Source of the DNA: Hennigella sp049177155
Lineage (GTDB): Bacteria > Bacillota_I > Bacilli_A > Mycoplasmatales > Mycoplasmoidaceae
Length of the DNA: 64,000 nt
Direction: 5' to 3'
NCBI GenBank assembly: GCA_049177155.1
Contig: CP185407.1
Coordinates: 310,001-374,000, forward strand
The position numbers and the translations under genes are program-made. Shown piece after piece: positions 10,149 through 20,632 of the stretch. Each line of letters opens with the position of its first letter. Within the stretch, counting starts at the first letter, position 1. The notes beneath the pieces were generated by a model. It saw only the letters and a program-made list of their open reading frames with translations, was not told the origin of the DNA and searched no databases.

Positions 10149-11552
10149 ATGAAAAGAAGAAATTGAATTGGGTTTATTCCTATCATTAGTATTGCATCAG
10201 CAACCTGGCTAACTGTTTTTGCAACATTATGATGTTCTAATAGTGGTCCAGTAATTCCTGTTAAAGGACCATGAGATTTAGAAGATTACACCTATGGTGA
10301 TGAAGATACATGCAGAGCATGGTTGTATTATGATGGCCAAGGAAGAGATATCTTGAGTGTTCCAGAACATCAATTTGAAAATAATACAGAATTACAACTT
10401 GTATCAACCAATGGAAGCGAAGCTTCATTAACTGGAATTGGTGCGTACGCTTTTGCTAATTGCACAAATTTGACAAGAGTTGATTTAGGACCAAAAATAA
10501 GATGAATTTATGGAGGCGCATTTAATGGTTGCCCTAATTTAAAGTGTATTGACATGTCAATGATGGATAGCGCTGCTCTAAATAATCTTATAAGTTGACT
10601 TGGTGCGTTATCAACAGTGGGTGGTAAAATAGCAGACAGTTTACCAACAGATATTTCAGGACCATATCAGGGGCTTCTATTAAAAGAAGGAACTAAACTT
10701 ACTTTTACTCAAGCAAACATATTAAAAGCCGTTGGATTTCCTGCAAATTGAGTTGATGGTGCTGTAGAAGTTCATGACTTTATGACAGATACATGAGAAA
10801 ATGTTGCTGCCCAAGCTAAACTATCAACATTCTTTGATTATTATGGTCTCACTTATAGTGATATTATTGGCCAAATAAGAACATTAGAAATTGATGGTGA
10901 TGAATACGAGGTTAGAGTAATTGGCACTGATCATGATGTGATGTATGATACAGGTAACTATGCGACTTTAACATTTCAATTTACTACAACATTTGGTGAA
11001 GCAGTGTGTTGAAATGAAAAAACTCCAGGACATACAGGTAATGTTTATGATGAATCAACCATATTTGATTATCTAAATTCTGAAACCGATGGTTTATATA
11101 AGAAAATAGAAGAGGCAATGGGCAATGTTGAATTGCCACAGGTTTTAGTTGAGTCGGCTGGGTCTGGACAATCCACTGATACCGAAGATTATGCTGTTGC
11201 TAGATTATTTAATTTGTCTATAGCAGATGTAACAGAAAGAAATAGTGGAGGTTATCCTGAACCACTTTTCCCTGACAGTGAACACGGTTATCAAGTTGAA
11301 GAATTTGGTGATATATATGAGTACTATCGTTTGGAGGAAGAAAAAGACTGAGATGCCGATCCTAGTAGTGCAATTAATCTTAATCAAGTTTTAAAAACAA
11401 AAATTTATGGTTCGGATACTTATACTAGAATATGAATGCGTTCCATTCCTTATGTTGGTGGCACTAGACGAGCGGCTATAAATCCAGCAGGTGCAGGTGC
11501 GTGATCGCCCGATTCAACAGAATTATATTGTGTCCCTTGTTTCTGTTTGTAA
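10149..11552 (+). CDS. Surface protein with BspA-type LRR and a C-terminal lectin-like module
   Basis: A 467-residue exported protein. The N-terminus (MKRRNWIGF, hydrophobic to ~28) is like that of the 2397 protein; Cys29 follows Trp, which is a poor lipobox, so anchoring is uncertain. Residues ~80-140 contain two BspA/TpLRR-type leucine-rich repeats (IGAYAFANCTNLTRVDLG, then YGGAFNGCPNLKCIDMS). The last ~40 residues (IWMRSIPYVGG to CVPCFCL) resemble the end of DUF6273/C-type-lectin-like modules found in Firmicutes surface proteins. The middle is unrecognised. BspA-type repeats are known adhesion modules in trichomonads and mucosal bacteria; a role in host contact is inference. Confidence 0.7.
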
Positions 11553-11558
11553 AATTTT

Positions 11559-11589
11559 AAAGAAGCCAAAACGGCTTCTTTTTGTTTTT
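11559..11589 (+). terminator. Terminator of the LRR surface gene
   Basis: AAAGAAGCC/GGCTTCTTT with loop AAAAC, followed by T's. Confidence 0.92.
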
Positions 11590-11626
11590 CTTAATTTTAT
11601 ATTAAAATTAAGATATAGGTATTTGT

Positions 11627-12208
11627 ATGAAATTTGACTACTATCGTAAGAGAAAAATTGTCGTTCCTTACAATAAATTAATCAAAGAGATTAAAAGACT
11701 TGCTAAGGAAATTGATCATGACTACAAAAACAAACATCCAGTTATAGTCGGATTAATGAATAGTAGTTTTGTTTTCCTTGGTGAATTAATTCAAAACATG
11801 ACTATTGATGTAGAAATTGATTTCATCAAAGTCTTCACTTATTCAAAACGTGGTGAAGAAAAAGTAGATGTGGAAAGAATTCAACAAGCATTTGATTGGC
11901 AACGTTTAAAAAACCGTAATGTCATCATTGCTGATGAATTAATTGATACTGGTGATAGTTTTGCTTTCATGGTTAAGGAACTTAAAAAGCGTTCTAAACC
12001 TAAATCGATTGCCACATGTACGATGTTAGAAAAAGTTTGAGATCGTCCATACTTTAAACAAAAAGTAGATTATGTTGGCGTTAAAGTCCCTAACATTTGA
12101 ATTACTGGCCATGGAATGGCATACAAATATAAATATCGTAATCTAAAAGATGTTGTAGCATTATCTGATAAAGAGAAAGGATTTAACATATATGAGCCTA
12201 AACATTAA
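11627..12208 (+). CDS. hpt: Hypoxanthine(-guanine) phosphoribosyltransferase
   Basis: A 193-residue purine salvage enzyme making IMP/GMP from hypoxanthine/guanine and PRPP. The PRPP loop reads VIIADELIDTGDSF (~103-116). It overlaps guaA by 17 nt; together they supply guanine nucleotides. A TATAGG sequence 7 nt upstream of ATG may act as -10 for a leaderless mRNA, but it is a weak match. Length is typical. Confidence 0.93.
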
Positions 12209-13142
12209 AACATTTATAAATAACGAAGTTAAAGCAATCAGAAAACAAGTAGGCAAAGAAAAAGTTATCTGTGCTTTATCTGGTGGAGTAGACTCAGCAG
12301 TTACTGCTGCTATTGTTTACAAAGCTATTGGCAAACAACTAACTTGTGTCTTTGTTGACACCGGTTTAATGAGAAAGAATGAAGGTAAACAAGTACAAGC
12401 AAGTTTTAAAAAAGCTTTTCCTGCAATTAACTTTAAATATGTTAATGCCCAAAACACATTCTTTAAAAACCTAAAAGGTGTAACTGATCCAGAAACAAAA
12501 AGAAAAGTTATTGGTAAAACATTTATTGATGTTTTCAAAACATGTGTTAAAAGTATTAAAGGTTTAAAATGATTAGCCCAAGGAACAATTTATCCTGATA
12601 TTGTTGAATCAAAGAAATCTAATGTTATTAAATCTCACCACAATGTTGGTGGATTACCAAAAGATTTAAAACTTGGTTTAGTTGAACCATTAAAGATGTT
12701 ATATAAACCACAAGTAAGAGAAGTTGGTAAACAACTTGGTTTACCAAGTTCATTCTTAGTTAGACAACCATTCCCAGGTCCTGGTTTAGGGGTTAGAGTA
12801 CTTGGTGAATTAACACCAGCTAAAGTTAAAATTCTTCAAGATGCAGATGCTATTGTTCGTGAAGAGATTGAAAAAGCCGGATTAAACAAAAAACTATGAC
12901 AATACTTTGTTGTTTTCCCAGATGTTAAATCAACAGGAATTAAACATGGTAAAAGATCTTATGACAACTTTGTTGTCATTCGTGCAGTTGAATCTAAGGA
13001 TGCAATGACAGCTAAGTTTGCTCAACTACCATATGCACTATTAGCTAAGATTGCTAAACGTATCACTGATGAAGTAGATAGTATTAACCGTGTAGGTTAT
13101 GATGTAACATCAAAACCTCCTGGCACAATTGAATGAGAATAA
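12192..13142 (+). CDS. guaA: GMP synthetase, ATP-pyrophosphatase half only
   Basis: A 316-residue protein covering only the synthetase and dimerisation domains of GuaA: PP-loop SGGVDSA (residues 30-36), QGTIYPD, RQPFPGPGLGVRVLGE, and the C-terminal KPPGTIEWE. Usual bacterial GuaA is ~510-525 residues and begins with a ~190-residue glutamine amidotransferase that supplies ammonia. Here the start overlaps hpt by 17 nt, so there is no room for that half. This is the split layout known from archaea. Either free ammonia is used or a separate amidotransferase exists outside the window. Confidence 0.93.
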
Positions 13143-13166
13143 AAAGAAGCTTTAGCTTCTTTTTTA
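13141..13166 (+). terminator. Terminator of hpt-guaA
   Basis: AAAAAGAAGCT/AGCTTCTTTTTT with loop TT; it begins in the guaA stop codon. Confidence 0.92.
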
Positions 13167-13168
13167 TT

Positions 13169-13174
13169 TATAAT
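13169..13174 (+). promoter_or_regulatory. -10 box giving a leaderless rpiB mRNA
   Basis: TATAAT, 6 nt before the ATG at 13181, directly behind the guaA terminator. Confidence 0.68.
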
Positions 13175-13180
13175 AACTAT

Positions 13181-14146
13181 ATGAAAATAAAAGTATTAAT
13201 TAAAGAAGGTTTGGATAAAACTAATAATGTTTTATCTGTCCTTAAAGAAAACCAACATTTAGCTGAAAGTCAAGATTTAATCACTTACTACAATGATAAA
13301 AATTGACATGAAGTATTTAAACAAGCATACCAAGAATTTACTAAAGGTAAATTCCGTAGGTTTATTGTTATTGATGATTATGGTTATGGACCATTTCTAT
13401 TCTTATCAAAACAAAAAGGTTTAGTAGCAACATCTGCTTTTGATGAATTTAGTGCTAACTTAATTCGTGCACATAATAACTCAAAAGTTTGCATTATTCC
13501 ATTAGCAAGAATTAAAGATGATGTCAAACTTAATAATATTATTAATGCTTTCCTAGTTTCTGAATTTGAAGCAGGAAGACATGTAACAAGATTACAAATC
13601 ATCCATGGTGCTTTTGGACCAGCTAAAGAAACACTTAAATTTGCTGACAACACTAAAACTGTAGTAGTTGCATCAGACCATGCTGGTTATGCACTAAAAG
13701 AAGCGGTTAAAGAATATTTAACAGAAAAGGGCTACAAAGTTATTGATGTTGGTACTAACTCATTAGACTCAACACACTATTCTTTATTTGGTGTAGCTTT
13801 AGCTAAACACGTTCCAGAAGCTAGCTATGCAATTGCTTGCTGCTGAACTGGAATGGGTATTGCCAATGCTGTAAACAAATTTAAAGGTTTACGTGGTTGT
13901 GTTTGTATGACACCAGAAAATGCTAAGATTGCTAAAGAACAATATGGCTGCAATGTTTTAGTTATGGGTTCTAAATTTGTAACTAAAGAAGAAGCACTAA
14001 AAACAGTTGATGCTTATTTAGCAACAAAACCAGTTATTACTGAAACTTACAAAGTAATTGATGATTATGGTTTCAGTTTTGAACCACTAAAATTCCAAGA
14101 TATTCAATTGGAAAAAGGAATTGTGGTTCCACCAGAATTACATTAA
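13181..14146 (+). CDS. rpiB: RpiB/LacA-LacB family isomerase, tandem double-domain form
   Basis: A 321-residue protein made of two RpiB-like halves; normal RpiB is ~150. The C-half (from ~155) is complete: ASDHAGYALKEAVKEYL, the catalytic-loop Cys in ACCWTGMGIANAVNK, and a final NVLVMG segment. The usual CGTG motif reads CWTG here, its Trp coded by TGA. The N-half keeps the late part of the fold (SANLIRAHNNSKVCIIPLA, then FLVSEFEAGRH) but has lost DHAG and the catalytic Cys loop. Because RpiB works as a dimer with shared active sites, the fusion may be a built-in pseudodimer. Likely ribose-5-P isomerase of the pentose phosphate route. Confidence 0.85.
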
Positions 14147-14620
14147 TACTTTAAGATTTAATATTCCTGGATAAACAATATCTAAGATTATCCCATGCTC
14201 TACCACTTTCTTAAATGGTAGGGCATTTTTCTTTACTTCTTGTTTAGCCAACATTAGTTGAGTGTATGAAATAGCAACAATCTTGTCAAACATTTCAAAG
14301 TAGATTAATAAATAGTTTTTACAACCCATTTCATTAACATACTTTAAATAGTTCAGTTGATGACTTTTAACTAATGAAATATCAAAGTATTCATGTTTAG
14401 TTTGTTTACATTCTATTTCTATATATTGATTATTGATATAACCAAAATAATCAACTTTAGCTTTAGCTATCAGCTTACCAACTATGGTTGTTTCACTCAA
14501 ATGTTTAATAATCTTAATTGGTATTTGTCGTTTTTCCAAAAACCCTAATTGATTAGCTTGATAATAAATAATAGTTCGATCAACTAGTTGTTCGATATAC
14601 ATTCCTAAATTCGTATTCAT
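14138..14620 (-). CDS. recU: Holliday junction resolvase RecU
   Basis: A 160-residue nuclease that cleaves Holliday junctions in recombination. Typical RecU features are GMYIEQLVDRTIIYYQ, the metal-site VDYFGYINN and the IECKQTK core (PD-(D/E)XK type). The chosen start (ATG 14618-14620) has GGAGGG at the right distance; an ATG five codons earlier would place that site inside the gene. It follows cls on the same strand and overlaps the convergent rpiB end by 9 bp. Its coding region also holds the plus-strand terminator of rpiB. Confidence 0.88.
   Translation of the reverse strand: MNTNLGMYIEQLVDRTIIYYQANQLGFLEKRQIPIKIIKHLSETTIVGKLIAKAKVDYFGYINNQYIEIECKQTKHEYFDISLVKSHQLNYLKYVNEMGCKNYLLIYFEMFDKIVAISYTQLMLAKQEVKKNALPFKKVVEHGIILDIVYPGILNLKVLM
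14195..14230 (+). terminator. rpiB terminator embedded in recU
   Basis: An 11-bp stem ATGCTCTACCA/TGGTAGGGCAT (one G-U), 10-nt loop, then TTTTTCTTT, on the plus strand inside the antisense of recU codons. Confidence 0.75.
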
Positions 14621-14662
14621 TGGATGTCCCTCCAATGTATATCTACCTAAAAAATTATTTTT

Positions 14663-16210
14663 TTAAAATAAACTTTTTCCAAAGTTAAGTAATTTCAATA
14701 AGAAACGACTTCACAAATTAAGCTTTTCACTAAGCATTTGTGGTGTTTGTAAAGTTGAATTATTTTTAACTTCTTTATAAACATTTAGAATTTCTTGAGT
14801 GAATGTCTTATCATAAACAATCATTTCAGATTCAAAATCTAAATAAATTGAACGTCAGTCAATATTACATGAACCAGTTAAAACATATTCATCATCTATG
14901 ATGATACATTTAGAGTGTAAGTATCCATCATACTCATAAACACTAACACCTTCATCAGCTAACTTCTTATAGTTTTCTCTGTTCATCATTTGGACATATT
15001 TTTGGTTTTTATTATGAGCAATGATTTCAATTTTAATTCCTTGTGTATGACAAGATTTTAATGCATCAATAATACTGTTTGGTGGACAGAAATAAGGAGT
15101 TAAAATTTTAATTGATTTTTTAGCATTATAGAAAGCATGTAATAATGCATTTTCCAAAGCAAACTCATTGAAGTCTGGTTCAAACACTAATAATTGAGCA
15201 ATTGTGTTTGATGGTTTAAATGTTTGTTTCTTAAAGATGATGTTTACATCATTTAATAAGTTTTGTCTACTTGCTGATGTGTTTCTTGTTTGACAGAAAA
15301 CTGTTCAGTAGTTAACAAAGGTTACGTTCATGGTATTAACAATTGGACCAGTAACTAAAAAGTTTAAATCTTTTCAATGACAATTGCTTGTGTTCATTGA
15401 TAAGTATTCATCAGCAAAGTTGCTACCACCATATAAAGCTGTCTTATTATCAACTATAACAAACTTAGAGTGTAAACGGTAGTTAGTTGCTCCTTTAAAT
15501 TGTGTTAATCCTTTAGGATTAAAGCAAGCAACTTCAATACCATATTTAACTAAATCTTTGAACATTCTTCCATGCACTCTATTGTGTGCACCTAGTCAGT
15601 CATAAATTAATCTAACCTTAACACCTTGGTTAGCTTTTTTAATTAATTCTGTAAAGAAGATCTTTGTTCAGAATCCAGAATAACTAAAGATGTAACTTTG
15701 AATATTAATATATTCTTTTGCTGAACGAATTAATTTAATTGATTCTTCAAATAATTGGGTGTTATCAGCAATAACTTTTATTTCATTATCTTTATAAATA
15801 GGTTTGTATTGGTGATTCAAACCATAGTTATAAATTCAAGATAGTTTAGGATCAACTCTTGCTTCTCTACTATAAGTAAAGTCTTCTTTATTGATAATTC
15901 CTTTTAATTGGTTTAAATAAGCTTTTCGTTGTCTTTTTCTTAATGGATAAACACCAAAGATAATAAAAACTAATAAACCAATTCCAGGAAACACTAGAAT
16001 AACAATCATTCAACTTGCTTTAGCATAAGTACTTCGTGGCGAGGTAACAATTCTAAAAGAAAATGTGATTTCGACAATCAACATTAATGCTACAGCAATG
16101 ACTAAAGGTCATATTACATGAACAAAAACTAATAGGCATGAAGCGCCTACAATTCCGGCAATTAATAGCACGGCAATTGTACTAAAGATTAAGATCTTAT
16201 TCTTATTCAT
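14663..16210 (-). CDS. cls: Cardiolipin synthase (phospholipase D family)
   Basis: A 515-residue membrane enzyme that joins two phosphatidylglycerol molecules to cardiolipin. Three hydrophobic segments lie in the first ~90 residues, followed by two phospholipase D domains with HKD-type motifs: LHSKFVIVDNKTALYGGSN and YLHSKCIIIDDEYVLTGSCN. Both catalytic His/Lys pairs are present. The start at 16208-16210 diverges from tsf across a 56-nt promoter region. Together with cdsA it forms part of the membrane-lipid pathway here. Confidence 0.94.
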
Positions 16211-16266
16211 ATAAATAATATATTTAATTATATAATAATTAAAATACAAAATTATTGAGGTAAATT

Positions 16267-17145
16267 ATGGCTGATGTTAAATTAATTAAACAATTAAGAG
16301 ACATGACACAAGCCGGCTTTTTAGATTGCAAAAAAGCATTGGAAGAAAACAATGGTAATCTAGATGCTGCTGTTAAATATTTAAGAGAAAAAGGATTAGC
16401 AAAAGCTGCTAAGAAAGCTGGAGCTATTGCTGCTGAAGGTGTAGCTTTAGCTAGAGTAACACCAAACAGTGCTTATGTTATTGAAATCAACACACAAACT
16501 GACTTTGCTGCTAAGAACGAAAACTTTATTAAACTTTGTGATGCAATTTGTCAAGCATGTGATGCATCAGATTGTTTAGATGTTGAAGTAGTTAAACAAT
16601 TAAAATTAGCAAGTGGTGAAACAGTTGCTGAAGCATGTGATGCACTAACTGGTAAGATTGGTGAAAAAATTAGTGTTAGACGTTTTGGTAGAATTCTTAA
16701 AAAAGAAGGCCAAGATGTTGGTTGTTACCAACATGCTAACAAAAAATATGCATCAATTTGTTTATTTGATGTAAAGGTTGATGAAACATTAAAGAAACAA
16801 ATTTGTATGCACATTGTTGCAAGAAACCCTAAATTCATTAACTCACAACAAGTTGATGAAGGCTGAGTTGCATCTGAAAAATCAATTATTGAAAAAACAA
16901 GTCAACAAGGATCTAAACCTGCTCAATTCTTAAAGAAGATTATTGAAGGTAGATTACAAAAACGTCTTGCTGAAGTTTGTTTATGTAACCAAGAATTTGA
17001 CTTTGACCCTGCTATTACCGTAGGTAAATTATTAATATCTAGAGGTATTAAAGTTTTAAGTTTTGCTAGATATGAAGTAGGCGAAGGAATTGAAAAGAAA
17101 GAAACAGACTTTGCTAAAGAAGTTCAAGAACAAATGGGAAAATAA
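16267..17145 (+). CDS. tsf: Translation elongation factor Ts
   Basis: A 292-residue nucleotide exchange factor for EF-Tu. UBA-like N-domain (KQLRDMTQAGFLDCKKALEE), the core TDFAAKNENF motif that touches EF-Tu, and the coiled-coil core domain. GAGG lies 5' of ATG. First gene of tsf-pyrH-frr-cdsA-dxr; rpsB, its usual upstream partner, has been moved to 28666. Confidence 0.97.
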
Positions 17146-17146
17146 A

Positions 17147-17851
17147 ATGAAGAAACGTGTTTTAGTAAAAATTTCTGGAGCAGCAATTAAAGGTGATCAT
17201 GGACAAATCTATGATAACAATAAGCTAGTTGCTTTATGCAAGCAATTAGCTACTTTAAATAAAACTGCTAGTGTTGGCTTAGTTCTAGGTGGTGGAAACA
17301 TCTGAAGAGGCAATATGACTAAAGATAATGCCTTTAGAAGAGCTAATGCTGACTACATGGGAATGTTATCAACAGTAATGAATGCTGTTGCCTTTAAAGA
17401 AACACTTCACAGAATTGGTGTTAAGGCAGAAATCTATTCAGCATTAGAAGTTGATAAGATTTCTTATCCTATTACCATTAATTCTATTAATGATGATTTA
17501 GCAAAAGGTAAAGTTATTATCTTTGCTGGTGGAACTGGTCATCCATTCTTTACAACTGATACAGCATGTGCAATTAGAGCAATTGATATGCATGCTGATG
17601 TTATCTTAATGGGTAAAGATGGTGTTGATGGTGTTTACTCATCAGATCCAAACAAAAACAAAAATGCTAAGTTCTTTAAAGAATTAACATTCCTTGAAGC
17701 AATTAGCAAAAAACTTGGTGTGATGGATTTATCAGCTCTAACTCTTTGTTTAGAAAACAACATTGACATTTATGTCTTTGATGTATTAGCTAAAGACAAC
17801 ATCATTAAAACATTTAAAAAGAAATCTAAATTTACTCACATTCATAAATAG
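17147..17851 (+). CDS. pyrH: UMP kinase
   Basis: A 234-residue amino-acid-kinase-fold enzyme that phosphorylates UMP to UDP. Visible motifs: KISGAAIKGD near the start, LGGGNIWRG, NADYMGMLSTVMNA, and the ATP-site GTGHPFFTTDTA. It starts one base after the tsf stop, so it is translationally coupled. With upp in this window it links uracil salvage to UTP. Confidence 0.96.
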
Positions 17852-17859
17852 GAAATAAT

Positions 17860-18414
17860 ATGATCGATTGAAATGTATTAAAAGCAGAATTTGATAGAAA
17901 CTCTCAAAATGTGTATACATATTTACAAAATGAGTTTCAAAAAATTAATTCTGGTCGTGTAAACCCTAATATGTTTAATCAACTAAGAGTTGAAGCATAT
18001 GGAGATAAAATGCCTTTAATTCAACTTGCTAACGTACAAGCTGTTGATGCAAGACAATTATTAATTAAACCATATGATCGTAGTTTAATTAGAGATATTG
18101 CTAAAGCATTATCTGAATCTGAATATCACGTTAACCCACAAGTTAATCCTGATTGTATTAGAATTATTTTTGCTCCTTTAACAGAAGAAACTAGAAGAGA
18201 TGCTGTTAAGAAAGCGAAAGAATATTACAACCAAGCTGTACAAAAACTTCGTGCTGTAAGACAAGATGTACAAGCTAAATATAAACGTGCACCAGATGTT
18301 TCTGATGACGACATTAGATACTTTGAAGATCAATTAAACAAAGTAACTAAAGAAGCAAACAAAAAACTAGAAGAAATTTTTGCCAATAAAGAAAAAGACT
18401 TAATGTCTTTATAG
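17860..18414 (+). CDS. frr: Ribosome recycling factor
   Basis: A 184-residue factor that splits post-termination ribosomes with EF-G. It has the family core (INSGRVNPNMFNQLRVEAYG) and the C-terminal helix bundle with EETRRDAVKKAKEY. The start ATG-ATC-GAT-TGA includes a TGA Trp at residue 4. It lies 8 nt after pyrH. Confidence 0.96.
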
Positions 18415-18416
18415 TT

Positions 18417-19529
18417 ATGATTGATGCTCAACAAATAGAACAAAGAAGACAAACTCTTCTTACCAGATCTAAATCAGCAATTTTCATTGTTGCTTTTTAT
18501 GCTGCCTATTTGTTACTTTTATTTTTTGCTAATCAACATTGATTTAAACCATTAGCAAGTTTAGAACCAGGAAACATGTATGCTGTGCAATTTACATTAG
18601 GATTTATTAACATTCTAATGTTAGCACCAGTTATTTATTATGTTTCATGAGAAATAACTAACTTATGTTTTCCAGGTAGGAAGAAAGTATTTATCTATAC
18701 TGTTTGTTCTACCTTTGCTCTAACTTTAGGAATGGGTGTATTCTTAATTGGAACTAGATACCAATTATTTCCAATTCATATTTCTGAAATGTGAAATAGT
18801 TTCACCATTTTCTTATTAGTTAGTTTAATTGCTATTATCTGTGTAACTATTATTTCTACATTTGTGTGAATGTACATTGGTAGACATATTGTCTATGTTG
18901 GTAAAAAGACAAGAGTATGATATCCTGTTCTTGTCTTTATTCTAAATACATTCTTTGTTGGATTTTTATATACAACAATCATTCATACATGAACAACATA
19001 CATGTTCTTAATGTTGATTAGTGTGTTAAGTGATGTGTTTGCATATTTAGGTGGAGTATTGTTTGGCAAACACAAGATGGCGCCAAACATTAGCCCAAAG
19101 AAATCATGAGAAGGATTAGGCATTGGTTTTGGTATTACCACAGGTATTGTTTGTGGTTTTGTTGGTCTATTCCATATAAATGGAGCAGAAGCTATTGACC
19201 ACACTTTATATAAATTCTTAGGTTGTCAAACTTGTCCAGAAGGTGGAAACTTACAACCATATTTCTGAGCAATTTACATTTCAGTAATCTTAATCATCAT
19301 GTGTGTTAGTGCTGGTGGAGACTTATTCTTTAGTTTCATTAAACGTAGGTTTAATATTAAAGACTTTGGTTATTTAATTCCAGGTCATGGTGGAGTGTTA
19401 GATAGAATTGATGCTCTAACATTCACATTCTCTTTCTATTTCTTAATCACTGTTATTTGCCAATTGATTTGTTGTTTCATCCCAGGGCATCAAACAGGAC
19501 TATTACTGTTATGGGAATGAACAGCATAA
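18417..19529 (+). CDS. cdsA: Phosphatidate cytidylyltransferase (CDP-diglyceride synthase)
   Basis: A 370-residue integral membrane enzyme making CDP-diacylglycerol, the precursor of PG and cardiolipin. About eight hydrophobic segments. The C-terminal signature is complete: SFIKRRFNIKDFGYLIPGHG, followed by GVLDRID. It starts 2 nt after frr. The usual uppS gene between frr and cdsA is missing, in line with no peptidoglycan. Confidence 0.95.
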
Positions 19530-20593
19530 AAACAATTTGCATTCTTGGTATTACTGGTTCCATAGGAACCCAAACTGTAACTGTAGCTAAAAAGCTAGGT
19601 TACAAAATCGTTGGTTGTAGTTTTCACAGTAATGTTAAGTTAGGACAAGAACTAATTACTAAGAACAAAATTAAATTTTCATATTGTTCAAATGATACAG
19701 TGTTTGGTAATTGTTTAGGTTTTGATGATCTAATTAAAAAATGTAAACCCGATTTAGTGGTTAATGCTATTGTTGGTTTTGCTGGATTACAAGGAACATT
19801 AGCTGCATTGCATGCTAATAAAGATTTAGCTTTAGCTAATAAAGAATCAGTAGTAGTTGCTGGGTGATACATTTTTGCTTATGCGAAAAAACATAATTTA
19901 AAAGTTATTCCTATTGATTCAGAACATACAAATTTGTATTACCAACTTTTATTAGCTGACAACAAATCAGTAAACCAAATTTATATCACTGGTTCTGGTG
20001 GTAAATATTTAGGCAATTTGCCTTCTAATGTTTCTTATGAAGAAGCAACCACTCATAAGAACTGATTAATGGGTAAAAAAATAACTATTGATTCAAACAC
20101 ATTAATCAATAAATGCTTCGAAGTTATTGAAGCATATTGGTATTTCAATACCAAAAGAATAAGTGTGTTATGAGATAAAACATCAAATATTCACTCAGCC
20201 ATTTTGCTTAATGATGGCACTTTCTATCATTCATTTTCTAAACCAACAATGATTGAACCAATCACTATGGTTCTAACTGGTTTTAGCCAATTCAAACCAG
20301 ATACCAAAAATCGTGAGTTAACTAATTTATTAGTTAAGTTAAATGATTTAAGACCAATTAAATGAGCATATCAAGTAATGAATGATGGAACAAACTCATT
20401 AGGAATTATCATCAATGCTGCTAACGAAGTAGCTCATAAATTGTTCAAAGCTAAGATGATCAAGTTTAATCAAATCCTAGATTACATCGAAAATTCAATG
20501 AAAAAGATTAAGCCTGTAAAAATCAAAAATATTGATCAAATCTATGAATTTGACCAAACCTGTAGATTGGCATCTATAAAATATTGAAAATAA
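19511..20593 (+). CDS. dxr: 1-deoxy-D-xylulose 5-phosphate reductoisomerase
   Basis: A 360-residue enzyme of the MEP isoprenoid pathway (DXP to MEP, NADPH-dependent). NADPH motif GITGSIGTQT at the start, ALANKESVVVAG, IDSEHTNLYY (metal-binding Asp/Glu), a GSGG loop and the INAANE motif in the C-terminal part. It overlaps cdsA by 19 nt if ATG 19511 is used, or 13 nt from ATG 19517; neither has a clear ribosome-binding site. Somewhat shorter than the ~390-residue norm. ispH of the same pathway is at 41418. Confidence 0.92.
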
Positions 20594-20614
20594 ATTCTTT
20601 TAAGAATTTATTTT
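20587..20614 (+). terminator. Terminator of the tsf-dxr operon
   Basis: AAAATAAATTCTT/AAGAATTTATTTT with loop TT; it starts inside the last codons of dxr. Confidence 0.85.
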
Positions 20615-20617
20615 ATA

Positions 20618-20623
20618 TATAAT
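20618..20623 (+). promoter_or_regulatory. -10 box of polC (leaderless or nearly so)
   Basis: TATAAT, 9 nt before the polC ATG, immediately after the dxr terminator. Confidence 0.65.
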
Positions 20624-20632
20624 TTTTTTATC

